Assembly: GCF_003073045.1 (NCBI RefSeq)
Contig: NC_037598.1
Span: 15,104,486-15,168,485 of the forward strand
From: Pomacea canaliculata
Taxonomy: Eukaryota > Mollusca > Gastropoda > Architaenioglossa > Ampullariidae
Direction of reading: 5' to 3'
Length of the DNA stretch: 64,000 nucleotides
Shown here piece after piece: positions 26,420 to 37,458 of the stretch (position 1 is the stretch's first letter; each line of letters opens with the position of its first letter). Below the pieces are notes generated by a model. It saw nothing but the letters and a program-made list of their open reading frames with translations. It searched no databases and was not told the origin of the DNA. Made by a program: the position numbers and the translations under genes.

Positions 26420-28088
26420 GACAGTGACCTCCGCCTTGTTTTATGCCAGTGGTGGTGAAGGGATGTCTTAAGGCTGACTTGCTGGTGGAGAATCAGACAT
26501 TTGATATTCGGAACAAACACAATGCTTTGTTACTGATTTGTCTGACATAACTTTTGTTTGTCTTTAACTTCTTATCACTCTGGAATCTATGAAATCGACC
26601 AACTACTTGTTTTACCAAGTCCTCTGCCCCAGGGCATATGCCGGCTTTCAACGGCCTTAAGTTCAGATAAGATGTTAATAAGTTTTAAGGCAACACAGTT
26701 TAGAGCAGAGCACAGTCCTGGCGTTGAAGAAACGAAGGAGACAGCAGTCAGTGACATGCCGGGAAGAAGATGCAGGATGACATACATACATACGCATCTC
26801 ATCTCCAGACGACATCGCTGAAGCGCATAGATCAAGAATCGAAACTACACATCATGCAGCAACGTACGTGGTTCGTAAATCAAAAATGGAAAAACGGCAT
26901 GGTCCACACTGGTCCATACTGCTAGAACATCTAAAAGTGTCAGTTAAAAAAAGGCTCAAAATCCACTACAGTCAAAAATCCAAAGCAAGATGAAAAAACA
27001 TGAGACGGAAGCCGTTAGTGGACGAAGATGTCTATTGTAAGTAATGACGCAGCACAAGCACAGAATAACAATCCACAACAGAGGCGAACGGTGCAACAAA
27101 CATTACAGATGAACGGGAGAAACCAAAACTTTTCCTAGATCCACAGAAGATACAAAAACGTCAGAGCTGATCCCCTCCAGCCAGTTAAGCGAAGGGACAT
27201 CACATGTGCATGATGTCCCTTTATATTTTTCTTTAGAGTTTACTATTTACTGTCTCAAACATGTACACATGCAGTTCTGAAGATGTTACATTCTCTTATC
27301 ATAGGCATCCACTGTCATTATATATATAGCTTATCATAAGTATACTTTATAATAAATCGAGAAAATAGTAAAATAACTTTCAAAAACAAATGCAGAAATG
27401 TATGTGTGGGTCATAACAATATTACAGAATAACTACTTTTGGCTTTGAAAATGAGTTAATAGTAATTAAGTGGTCAAAGGCTTGATCCGTCAGAGTGGGC
27501 TTGAGACTTTAAACATTGTGCATACATTCCGAGTCTAAAGATCACGTCATTAGAATGTTAACATTGACGTCATGCCACATGTTCTTCACATTCAGGGACG
27601 TCAACATAAGCGTAACAAGTAACCATGCTGACGATAATTATCTTGTTCAATAAAATGAACATTTTACATATTATTTTTCAGAATAATCATATTAGTTAAA
27701 TTAATTTACTTACAAGTATCACAGAAATTTATAAATTTAATATAATATTTTAATATAATATAAGTATAAACTTAGTTACATTCTCTCTCTCTTTGGATTG
27801 GTTGTACGCAGTTCTCGCGAAACTATGGCTACGGTAGTTGTAGCGACAACACACTCAAAGTACTGTGGCAACGCCACCTTAAAGCCAGTTCTAAATGGAT
27901 GTCTTCGACTTACCATCACGGGAGCATGGTTGAAAACAAATCGTCGCTGATTGGAGCAGTCAAATACTATTTTACTTTCTTTACAAAAGAAAGTCGTGTG
28001 ATGGCAACGTACAGCCATGGCAACCAGATCTGACGTTGCCTAGGGATGGTTGTCTGCACTTCCACCCTGTGGCTGGGCTTCTCCAGAT
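26420..28088. other. Spacer between the two polyarginine genes
   Basis: AT-rich, no gene recognised. Minus-strand CCAAT motifs (near 27953) and GATTGG near 27795 lie 5' of the next gene and may be promoter elements. The frame at 27776-28018 sits on this promoter and has no domain. Confidence 0.4.
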
Positions 28089-28096
28089 TATAAAAA
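28089..28096 (+). promoter_or_regulatory. TATA box of the 28.2 kb gene
   Basis: TATAAAAA, 76-83 bases before the likely start codon. A first ATG at 28124 opens an upstream frame of only 11 codons, so translation of the main protein would follow leaky scanning or reinitiation. Confidence 0.65.
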
Positions 28097-28171
28097 GGAA
28101 TCACTCACGCTAGTCGCAGCATATGGTGCCTCGTCCGAGTGGAGCTGGTCGTCTCTGAAACCACAAGCGGG

Positions 28172-28657
28172 ATGCGGATGCAGAACGGCAAGGCTACTCG
28201 GACCGTCTGCGCCCGAAGTCCGAAGCCCAAGGCCGGGGTATCAACCAAGCTGACGGTGAAGACGATCACTTCAGTCCTTGCACGGCTGCGGGACCGCGGT
28301 GGATCACGCTACACGGACATCAAGAATGCCATCGCCCAAGAGACGGGCGTGGAGCCCAGCTTCTTCGAGCTGAAGGCGCTCATATTGCGGGGCATGAAGG
28401 AAGGAGTCATCCGGCAAAATAGCGACGGTCGCTTTCTTCTGCGCCTGACCAAGATGTTAAATCGCAAATCGCGCATGAGCAGCAGCGCCATCACCAACGG
28501 CGGCGGTCGACAGGGCTGCGGAAGACGGCGGCGGAGTCGACGGAGAAGCGGGAGACGGCGGCGTCGTCGTCGTCGTCGACGAAGCAGAAGACGACGACGG
28601 CGAAGCCGACGCAGACGACGTAGCAGAAGGAGGAGGAGAAGAAGGAGAAGGCGATAA
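28172..28657 (+). CDS. Winged-helix (H1-type) protamine-like protein with polyarginine tail, 161 aa
   Basis: Paralogue of the 24.7 kb gene on the opposite strand, about 3 kb away. Residues about 24-97 form the winged helix: LTVKTITSVLARLRDRGGSR, DIKNAIAQETGVEPSF, LKALILRGMKEGVIRQ, then DGRFLLRL. The spacing matches its paralogue almost residue for residue. The C-terminal third is almost pure arginine broken by single serines. Two ATGs, at 28172 and 28178, could start it; the longer frame upstream opens only with GTG. There is a TATA box, no intron, and a histone stem-loop 67 bases after the stop. This is predicted to condense DNA in sperm, by analogy with molluscan PL-I proteins; expression is not shown by sequence. 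Confidence 0.8.
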   Translation: MRMQNGKATRTVCARSPKPKAGVSTKLTVKTITSVLARLRDRGGSRYTDIKNAIAQETGVEPSFFELKALILRGMKEGVIRQNSDGRFLLRLTKMLNRKSRMSSSAITNGGGRQGCGRRRRSRRRSGRRRRRRRRRRSRRRRRRSRRRRRSRRRRRRRRRR

Positions 28658-28723
28658 TAGATCAAAATTCTCACTCTTCTTAAAAACAGTTTTCTAAAAT
28701 AGCCCAAAAATAATTTTTGTCAC

Positions 28724-28739
28724 GGTCCTTTTCAGGACC
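28724..28739 (+). terminator. Histone-type mRNA 3' stem-loop of the 28.2 kb gene
   Basis: GGTCCT-TTTC-AGGACC, a perfect 6-bp stem and 4-base loop identical to that of the 24.7 kb gene although the surrounding 3' flanks differ. CCAGAGA follows 12 bases downstream as a likely U7 target. Confidence 0.87.
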
Positions 28740-29468
28740 AAAATTTTGCCAGAGAATTGGATCAGAATGTTTTACGGTATTAAGTGACTTATTAATAATA
28801 TTAATATTAATTATTATTATAGTTAATATTATAATAATAAGGTAAATTATGACGAGATGGATACGTATAGATCGTCGACATAGGACAATTTTAGAGAATG
28901 AGATTTAAATTTTTTTTTTTAATTTAACATTTTATTTCCGTGACATAACAGCTGATATTGGCTGTTGATATGCTTAGCGTTCTTTAACTATGTCGGTTCA
29001 AAAAATAACAAAAGAAAAAAAAAATCATCGACATTTCTGTGTAAATTAGTGTACAGTTCATGTGTCCAACTTTATGCTCTGATGGATTTCTAAAGCAAAT
29101 GAAAAGGCTGTATTGCATACGCTTTGGATGGGGCATTCCTCTGCTTCTATTAATTAATAAAAGTGGAAAAAATAAATGGGATGTCTGATGATAACGAATC
29201 GGGGGCGGGTGCCAGTAGGTAATCTCAAATTATGCTCAGACTCTCCCGGAGATTGCAAAAATAGATAGGTTAAAACTTAATCATCTTTACGAAAAACATA
29301 TAAATACTCTTTTGGAAACGGGCAGTTGAAATTAGTAAGTGGATTCTGTGATTCAGAAGTTGCACACTTTTGGTAGATCAACCTTTGGCAAGTTCTAGGA
29401 GGTTCCTGACTGAACACATGCTGACGAGTTATATGCAGTTGTGATTTAATGAAATAATTATTTTTAAT
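28740..29468. other. AT-rich spacer
   Basis: Contains TTATTAATAATATTAAT-type palindromic AT runs near 28790-28840 and no gene. Nothing marks a clear terminal repeat for the retroelement that follows. Confidence 0.4.
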
Positions 29469-31177
29469 TTGTCATTATATGGTAGTGTGTGGGGGAGGGA
29501 ACATTTACAACAGCTGCTGGACAGTGGGATTATTAGACCATCACATTCACCCTGGTCATCGAATGTTGTATGGGTTAAAAAGAATGACGGTAGCCTAAGG
29601 AAATGTGTGGACTATGGACAGCTCAATGCACGGACAATCAAAGACTCATACGCGCTGCCGAGGATAGAGGAATTGCTCGACGCCTTAGCGGGGTCAAAGT
29701 ATTTCACTGTCCTCGACTTAAAGAGTGGTTACCATCAGGTAGAGATAACCGAGGAGCACAAAGAGCGTACAGTATTCTCAGTTGCGCCCCTTGGATTCTA
29801 TGAATACAATCGCATGGCGATGGGGCTGGCGAATGCACCGGCCACATATTAACGCCTCATGGAAGAGTGTTTGGGGGACCTACATCTCTCTCAATGTATA
29901 TGCCTGGTGTTTCTCGATGACATCATTGTGTTTTCCAGTACGTTTGATGAGCATCTGGAAAGAGTGGAGAGAGTGCTAGACAGACTGCGGGATTGTGGCT
30001 TGAAATTGAACCCCAAGAAGTGCACATTCGCACAGGATCGGGTTAAATATGTGGGACATATCTTGTCAGCGGCTGGTGTCGAGACAGATCCTGAAAAATG
30101 TGAGAAAGTGAAAAACTGGCCAGTGCCCAGGACACCTGAGGATGTACGACAGTTTCTGAGATTCGCAGAGATAGAAACCTCAGTCTTATCAGAGATCTCT
30201 TCTTTTGGCCTGGCATGACAGCCGACGTGGAGGACTGGATCAAGAAATGTCCCCGCTGTGTGCGCTGGAAAACACTGGGCACCGATCAGGCACCGCTGGT
30301 CTCCATAGTTACCACGGAACCATTGGAGCTGGTGTGTATGGATTATCTGTCCCTCGAAACATCAAAAGGAGGATACCATCATATTCTAGTCATCACAAAC
30401 CATTTCACGCGCCTAGCTCAAGCCATCCCGACTCGGAACATGACGGCAAAAACAACAGCCGACGCCCTCGTTAATAATTTCATCGTTCATTACGGGGTGC
30501 CAAAGCGACTACATTCTGACCAGGGAGCCAACTTTGAGAGCCGCATCATAAGGGAGCTGTGCCAGATCATCGGGTGCAGTAAATCGCGCACCACCCCCTA
30601 CCACCCCATGGGGAATGGAATGTGCGAAAGATTCAATCGCACGTTGCTGGACATGCTTGGGACGCTGGAGCCGCGTCAGAAAGAAGACTGGAAAAGTCAC
30701 GTGGCCAGTCTTGTGCACGAATACAACTGCACTCGCCACGAGTCGACCGGCTTCTCCCCTTATTCCTTGATGTTTGGTCGTGACCCGCGTCTCCCTGTCC
30801 ATCTTTTATTTGGCGTCGATAGCAACGATCAAGGGCGACAACCCCTTACTAAGTATGTCGACAGTCTGAAGAAACGACTGACAGAGTCTTTCCATCTGGC
30901 AGCTGCACCCTCCAACAAGGCAAGCGAGCGACAGAAAAGTGGCTACGATTCCAAGGCAAGGGCAGCCACTATAGAAGTGGGAGACCGTGTGCTGGTGAAA
31001 GCCGTTGCCTTTGACGGCAAACACAAACTGGCGGACCGCTGGGAGAAAGAGGTGTACAGTGTGCTGAGCCACCCTAACAGCGCCATACCCTTGTACGTTG
31101 TACGCAGAGAGGACGGCGCAGGAAGAAAACGGACTCTTCACCGCAACATGTTACTACCAGTGGGCGGATTAGTATAA
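29469..31177 (+). mobile_element. Ty3/gypsy LTR-retrotransposon fossil (pol fragment)
   Basis: Old, incomplete copy of a gypsy-type retroelement. The first part is reverse transcriptase, recognised by [28 protein letters not shown] and the FLDD active-site motif. The second part is integrase, with a zinc-binding CPRC region, a DDE core (MDYL, SDQGANFE, ERFNRTL) and a GPY/F-like C-terminal segment. The element is broken, with at least two breaks, and no gag or flanking LTR was recognised. Much of the protein sequence is still well conserved, suggesting moderate rather than great age; with no LTR pair no date can be given. Confidence 0.92.
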
Positions 31178-31271
31178 GATGCGCATCAACAAGAAGGTGC
31201 GAGGGTTCACTCGGCTTATCGGGGGCAACGAAAGCTACGCCATCCGTTCAGAAAGGACGACACACCTAGTG

Positions 31272-31319
31272 CACTGTCGCTCTCATTTTCATCCGCCGGT
31301 GAAAATGAGAGCGACAGTG
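31272..31319. repeat. Perfect 20-bp inverted repeat with 8-base loop
   Basis: CACTGTCGCTCTCATTTTCA is followed by eight bases (TCCGCCGG) and then by its exact reverse complement. It lies about 95 bases after the end of the gypsy pol fragment. It would form a strong hairpin in RNA or single-stranded DNA. Confidence 0.9.
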
Positions 31320-31603
31320 ACACGTCTAGCTCTGTGGTCGTACATACACGGCCGCCAGCCACCAGATCAAGAGGGCAGCCGCCGTCGATTGATCTCTTAT
31401 TATTAGTTTCAATTTTTTTTTCTATCTCTTACAGTTATTTTTTATGATTTTTTGAAATTGGTCAATTCCCATGCGAGGGGAACAAGCGTGACCTAGTTAA
31501 AGCCTGACAGCGCGAAAGAAATGTATTGAAACTGACATGTGTATGTCGTCTTGGTGAAATTAAGTTTGCAGTTTTGGAAACTGCGCGGTCTCAATTTCGA
31601 AGT

Positions 31604-34425
31604 ATTGACTGCAGGGCTTCTGCTTACGCAAAAAATTGCGTACAATGCTCATTAAAAGTTCGGAGGACCCCTTCAAATTTGGGCGAAGAACAGATACAAA
31701 ATTGGGTAAGTGTAGTGTCTGACATCGTAGCCCAATCTATTGTTGTCGTCTGCTACAATGTGAGAATAACTTCCCTTGAAGTGAGGTTTTTTTTCCCCTT
31801 TCCGAAAAGAGTTCATTAACATGTTTCCAAGATGTCGTTGACAGCGTGGTTAACTCAGAAACGGAAAGAAAGTGACAAACAGCAAGATAATGAAGATGGT
31901 TAACCCACATCATCAAGCGCTGTTCCTAGTACCTGTGATGACAACCCACCCAAAAAGGAAAAAGTGAGAGCCTACAATACTGTGTGGGAGAAAGAGTTTT
32001 CGTGGCTCGAGTTTGATGAATCGTCCTAAGTCATGAAATGTTCCGTGTGTGTAAAGACTCAGCAGAGAAATGCTTTCGTCACTGGATGCACTAATTTTCA
32101 ACGAAACGCATTAACAAGACACGATCGAGTCGACTGCCGACCACAGAGCTGCCAATGCTACTGAAAGGAGGCAAGCTGACATGGTCCAATCAATGAAAAA
32201 ATCCTATGAGAAGACATCGCACGTGTTGTTTGCTCAGATGGGAGCAGATCTGATCCTGGCGACAGATGACCTGCCAGATACCAAGTTCAGCTCTCTACTC
32301 CATGCTCAGGTATGAAACAGCTTGAATTAAATTGCATCTCTCTCTCTGAGTCTTTCTAGTTTCTTACTTTTTTCCCTGTCATCAAATTACCCATTATCTT
32401 CCTTTCCCTCTCCCATTGTTTAGCCTCTAGCTTGTCAGCTTGGGTATGCCCATATGCCTTGCACTGACCTGTGTGAACTGGCACACTAAACCCAACCTCA
32501 TAAATACATAGTCTTGCATAGTTGTTTAGTGGTAATGAATCTTAAAAGTAAAAACCTAGTAGCTCTCCAACTGTACTAGAGCTTGGCAGTATATGGTCTT
32601 GATATTACAAGTCCTCTGCACGAGTTTACTTTTAACAGAATTTTTAGTGGTAAACTATTACTGACAGGAAATATCAGGACAGTAATAAAAACTTATCTAT
32701 TCCAGGCCTTGCTGGTGAGGACACAAGAGCAGCCGGACGACCACCAGCCAACCTACACAGACCACAACAAAGCAGCAGAACTTCAAGCCTCTCTGGGCAA
32801 TGTGTGCAGACAGCAGATCTTCGCGAGGATCAAAGAAAGCATAGGCATCATGTTGGACGAATCTCTGGATGTGGCAGTTCAGAAGAAGCTTGTGATCTTT
32901 TGTAGAGTCATTGATGAAGGGGTTGGGCAAACTGAATTCGCTGCAAACATTGAGGTGAAAGATGGAAAAGCCGACACAATCACGCAGGCCATCATGGACT
33001 TTCTGCATGATGTTGATGTTCCTCTAGAAAGGGTGTCAGGAATAGGCACAGATGGAGCTGCTGTCATGGTGGGCAGGTTGAATGGTGTGGTGGTCAAACT
33101 CCAGAAGCAGAACCCCAAGCTTGTTGGAACCTGGTGTGTGGCTCACAGGCTGGCCCTTGTGTGTCAGTGGGCTTCAAAGAGTGTCCCCTACCTGGAGACT
33201 GTGCAGACAACCCTGGCCAACATCTTTGACTTCTTCCATTACTCAGCCTGCAGGTACAACAAACTCAGAGAGCTCAAGGAGTTGATGAAAACACAGGTCA
33301 GAAAATTCAAGAAACCCACCAATGTCAGGTGGCTGTCACTGCATGAGAGTGTGAAAGCTGTCTACTCTGCTTGGGGGTGTCTGTGCTTGGCACTGGAACG
33401 TGAGGCTGCAAGCAAAAACACTGGAGGGGCAAAGGCTAGGGAGATACTGAAGGCTGTCAAAAGCTACAAATTCATCGGTGTCATCTGCCTCCTGTGTGAC
33501 ATTCTATCCACCTTGACCAGATGTAGCAAGGTGTTCCAGAAGGACAGCATTGACATTCGACAAGTTGAAGACATGCTGGCTGCAACATCTGCAACTCTGA
33601 AAGACCTGGCTGAGCACCCTGGGTCTGTTCTTCAGGACTTCTTCACCCAGGTGGCAGACAGTGGACATTTCCAGGGCATCACAGTGACTGGTAGTGAAGA
33701 CATTGTGAGGAGAATAAGGACAGACTTTGTGAGAGAGATCCATCAAGAAATGGACAAGCGATTTCCAGCAAATGACATGGCTGTTCTGAAAGACCTGGCA
33801 ACAGTCCTGGACCCCTCTCACCTGCCACACACCCAGGAAGAAATCAGGGAGCATGGAAAGGAGGCACTTGAGAGGCTGCTGACCAGATATGAGGAGATCG
33901 ATGGGGAAGCTGCTAGGGACTCCTTCAGACTGTTCAAAGCATTGCTGGGCAAACACAGAGAAAAAGGTTTGCAGGCCATGTATCAGCATATGTTGCTGCA
34001 GTGTACAGAGACATTCCCCGAGTTTGTTACTCTGGCTGAGATCTCAACAACCATCCCAGTCACCTCAGTACCATGTGAAAGGGGCTTCTCCTCACAGAAC
34101 CTCATCCACACATCCCTCAGGAGTTGCCTCAACATCAAGCCAGTGGAGAACAAAATGTTCATTAAGAATGCTGCCAAGCACCCCAAGTACAGTGAGCATA
34201 AGCTCATCACAGATGCCTATCACACTTCATGGAACAGAAATGTCACCGTTTCTGAGTGACTCAACCTTATAGTGCTTTGTGTGTTGAATAAAGTATGTTG
34301 ATTGTTGATTTTTTTCCACATTGTAAATGGACCCCTTAGAGTTGGCCTGGGACCCCTTAGAAATCTGAGGAAGGGGTCCCTGGGACCCCAAAAAATTTAG
34401 TCTTAGCAGAAGCCCTGATTGACGT
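31604..34425 (+). mobile_element. hAT-family DNA transposon, about 2.8 kb, with TIRs and 8-bp target duplication
   Basis: Terminal inverted repeats CAGGGCTTCTGCT begin at 31612 and end at 34417, where the right end reads AGCAGAAGCCCTG. They are flanked by ATTGACTG (31604-31611) and ATTGACGT (34418-34425), matching at six of eight positions, as expected for an 8-bp hAT target site. Inside is one transposase gene on the plus strand. The right subterminal region repeats GGGACCCC motifs. The slightly diverged target duplication and stops in the first exon indicate an aged, non-autonomous copy. Confidence 0.9.
31832..34259 (+). pseudogene. hAT transposase (ZNF862-like type), first exon decayed
   Basis: Cut-and-paste transposase. 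Exon 2 (32706-34259) is fully open and encodes about 517 residues with the RNase H-like fold. First catalytic Asp lies in GIMLDESLD, second in GIGTDGAAVM, then TWCVAHRLAL. The C-terminal hAT dimerisation region contains the third acidic residue in SVPCERGFSSQ. Exon 1 (ATG at 31832 to 32309) carries a TTF/BED-like zinc finger (MKCSVC, then FVTGCTNFQRNALTRH) but contains several in-frame stops. The intron at 32310-32705 has a CAG/GTATGA donor and a TATTCCAG acceptor in phase 0. Upstream open sequence at 32583-32705 is intron, not protein. Related sequences have been domesticated in vertebrates (ZNF862, SCAND3 type), but the broken first exon argues against that here. Confidence 0.88.
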
Positions 34426-36400
34426 ATTGTAGGTTTACGACTTATGTCTTATGATAAGAGATAACTTGTTGCTGTATGGTTTAAACGGATTTGTTTGGAA
34501 TGCGCAAGTCCGACTGCCGGTCGTGACAATAGTACCTGACTTAATAAATAATAAAGATAAAAAAACAGACCAATTTTCAAGTTTTTTTCCCCCAACATTT
34601 ACGCGAAAACACACAAGTATAAAAAGCAAAACAAAATCAGCTAACATATATGATTTTAATTCTGCTGAATTGACTATTTCACGATATTGACCGGTTGTGC
34701 AATGTCACTCAGCAATGTCACTGTCCGGGGCGTTGACGCTTTCATCTTGTTCATCAGCAACAGACATCGCCATCGCCTCACTGTGCGAGACGCGATCAGG
34801 CGTCGCGGGGCTTACTCTCTCTCTCAGACACACTCGCACACACACAGACAAACTTCCACGCGCCCGATGCGAGCAACGAAACCAATCACTTCTCAGTGGA
34901 CATAAAACACACACACGAAGTTGCAATACAAAACTGAAATGTATTGGCGGTCACAGAGCGCGACCTCAAAAGATATGAGAAAAAAAACCAGATTGCAGAG
35001 AAAAGAGAAGAACACTTTTCACGCAGTACAGATGATCTCCCCTCCCAGGCCACTGCCTGAGACAACTCGCTGTTCACTGTCACGCACACACAGTTCGTCC
35101 TCAGGATGACTCGTCTGATGCCAGGCGATGTTGACGTCGCCGCACCCAGTGACCCGTCACACTCTCGCCTGTTGCTCGGCGGCTTGGTGATTGCACAGTC
35201 AGTCCATACGACGACTTGTCTGATGGCCGCTGGTCGATGGTCCAAGCGTATATCTTTCTGAGCCTGTTTAGAGCGAGTCTCTCGTAACGTTTAATCATTA
35301 CACAAATAAAAATTCCCTAAGATATAAACTCAACACATAAAGTTTCCCCCGCCTCATATACAGCTATTCAGAGATCTCTCAGCCACAGTCACTCGCGCAT
35401 CCAGCAATTCTGCGTACTGATCAGCCAGCTAACGGCGACATTTTTGAACATTTTTTGAACATATTTTTATTTAATGGCTATAAGCCCGGGGGCATTTTTA
35501 GCCATAACATCACAGTTATAAAAAGCACAATGACAATTTTATCTCAGTAACAAGCTCACAACAGGTGGTGACAATATAGCAAATATATGTAAATAGATAC
35601 ATGGCACTATGTATGTATATAAATATATATAGATTATTTAAACAATGAAAATACTGTTTGAATAAATTTGCTTAAGTTAATAAGTATACGCCTGGATTTA
35701 ACATTCATTAGCTGCTGAAATTTAAATTCATTTAGATGATATACAAAATATACCGGAAGTAGCGCTTTCTGTGAAACAGTTAAAAAAATTAAGGGTGGAT
35801 ACACACAAACAAATAATGAAATTCATCGCCTACCTCATCTAGATTATACAATGGACATTTTCTTAAATATCTCGGTATACCGCTAGGAAAAGCTTTATTT
35901 ACTCACCCAATTCGGCCCGTGACGCGTTGATTCTGTCACACACAGAAAACGCAGGAGAAAACTGATCCGTTGCTCGCACCCGTCCCACGTGCACCACAGC
36001 AAATCCCGAGCACAACAGCTTTTGATGATGATGATGGCGATTTGTAATGCGCAGGTATCCATTCCGAGGAATGCTCATTGCGCAGAAAAAAACAAAAGAA
36101 GAAAAAATAAAGTGAAAAATATATAAAACGCCAGGAAAAGTAAAAAAATATAGACAGAAGTGTTCCTTGGTAGTTTAAGACGGGTTTGAAAGAAACAGAT
36201 GGGTTTTCAATTTTTTTGCGAAATGTGGTTGGTGAGGTGATGGTGGAGAGTGACTTTTCATTCTCTGCCGACCCGATCCCAAGCCTTCAATACCTCGTCC
36301 CTGTCTCTCTCTGGATTACCCTCTCTTCTTACGTAATAGCCATATTTTACGTCAGCACCAGTGACGACAAACCTTCCAAGGAGCAAGCGTTGCTAAACAC
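34426..36400. other. Spacer with one copy of the acidic-repeat unit
   Basis: At 34705-34790 the minus strand reads HSEAMAMSVADEQDESVNAP followed by DSDIAE and a stop, a diverged single copy of the 20-residue unit found in tandem at 36.4 and 37.8 kb. The rest (34800-36000) is unassigned. A SINE-like copy lies at 36023-36085. Confidence 0.5.
36023..36085. repeat. SINE-like repeat, type 1
   Basis: GATGATGATGATGGCGAT tract, then TTTGTAATGCGCAGGTATCCATTCC and TGCTCATTGCGCAG. Same layout as the copy at 25803. Confidence 0.6.
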
Positions 36401-36402
36401 GG

Positions 36403-36522
36403 GCCGTTGACACTTTCATCTTGTTCATCAGCACCAGACATCGCCATCGCCTCACTGTGCGGGCCGTTGACGCTTTCATCTTGTACATCAGCACCAGACA
36501 TCGCCATCGCCTCACTGTGCGG
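36403..36522 (-). repeat. 60-bp coding minisatellite, two units
   Basis: Two head-to-tail 60-base units which on the minus strand read HSEAMAMSGADEQDESVNGP or a close variant. They are followed (toward 36525-36580, upstream on the minus strand) by QPAENVIDVDEAN. They were part of one array with the units beyond 37459 before the solo LTR inserted. Confidence 0.85.
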
Positions 36523-36762
36523 TATGTTAGCTTCGTCTACATCGATGACGTTCTCGGCAGGCTGCTGATTGTCGCTGATTGTTGCCACCAGAAGGCTGGT
36601 TGGTAGGTAGCTCACTCGTCGGCAACAAGCGGGAACAAGAAGGACTGCTGGCACCAACACATCAGGTACCAACACTTTTCTCTATTATAGTTGCGTTCGT
36701 GTGTGTGTGTGTGTGGATTGGGGGCGGGGACTGCATGTGTGTGTGTGTTATACATCGCCTCA

Positions 36763-37452
36763 CTGTGTGTCACGGACCAGTCTGTCAGGGGCGGGAGGTT
36801 GTTGCCCCTGTCTTTTGTTTTCTTAGAGATTGTTGCCCTTGCCTTGCATTTAAGAGAGTGTTGATTGCGTCGTGGTTTCGCGTCACAACCCGACGTCATT
36901 TTATGACGCAAATTGTAGAGAGACGCAAGATGAAAAATATTTGGAAGAGAGCAGACGGCTGTGAGCAGGGAAGAAAGGCGGACGTAAAGTGTGTGTGGTG
37001 TTCGCTTGGGATATTGTGTGTGTGACGATCCCTGCAAGTTTATCTGTGGTGCCAGCCTTGGATCATGTGTTGATCCCCCGGAGTATATTTGTAGTGCCGG
37101 GAGTATATGTGTGGTGCCGGGAGTTTATGTGTGGTGCCGGGAGTATATTTGTGGTGCCGGGAGTATATTTGTGGTGCCAGCTTTGGTTCATTTGTTGAAC
37201 CCCTAAATTCGTGCAGTGGAGTGTCGAGAACACCATAAGACGGTACACGGACTGTGTGTATGTGTGTTTTGAACGTTAATGAGCACACGAACAGTGCAGA
37301 TTGAAACGGACTTTGTATATATTTCGTTAATATGCGTTAAAGTTTTTGTTGTCCTCGACAAATCTTTGTGTTATATGGTTGAAAGAACACGCAAGGGGAC
37401 GCGTGCGTGTTGTGAGAGAAAGAGATTTAAAACTAGCGTTCCTGACACTGTG
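36763..37452. mobile_element. Solo LTR of an LTR retrotransposon, with 5-bp target duplication
   Basis: A 680-base segment (36768-37447) starts TGTCACGG and ends CCTGACA, and is flanked on both sides by CTGTG (36763-36767 and 37448-37452). Removing it would restore the repeat unit it interrupts, which reads CACTGTGC elsewhere. Inside, 37080-37180 holds five copies of a roughly 20-base tandem repeat containing GTATATTTGTGGTGCCGG. Family is probably Ty3/gypsy by the TGTCACGG end; it is a lone LTR fossil. The identical target duplications point to a fairly recent insertion. Confidence 0.85.
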
Positions 37453-37458
37453 CTGGCT

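Noticed and set aside
27776-28018. 80-residue minus-strand frame upstream of the 28.2 kb gene
   Set aside because: No domain, overlaps the promoter side with CCAAT motifs, and could equally be read as non-coding.
28309-28707. Leucine/arginine-rich minus-strand frame
   Set aside because: Antisense reading of the arginine codons of the 28.2 kb gene.
32583-32705. N-terminal 41 residues of the long transposase frame
   Set aside because: They precede a clear acceptor (TATTCCAG at 32705) and do not resemble transposase; they are read-through of the intron.
37080-37180. Possible CRISPR-like direct repeats
   Set aside because: Five roughly 20-base units are contiguous without spacers and lie inside a eukaryotic LTR.
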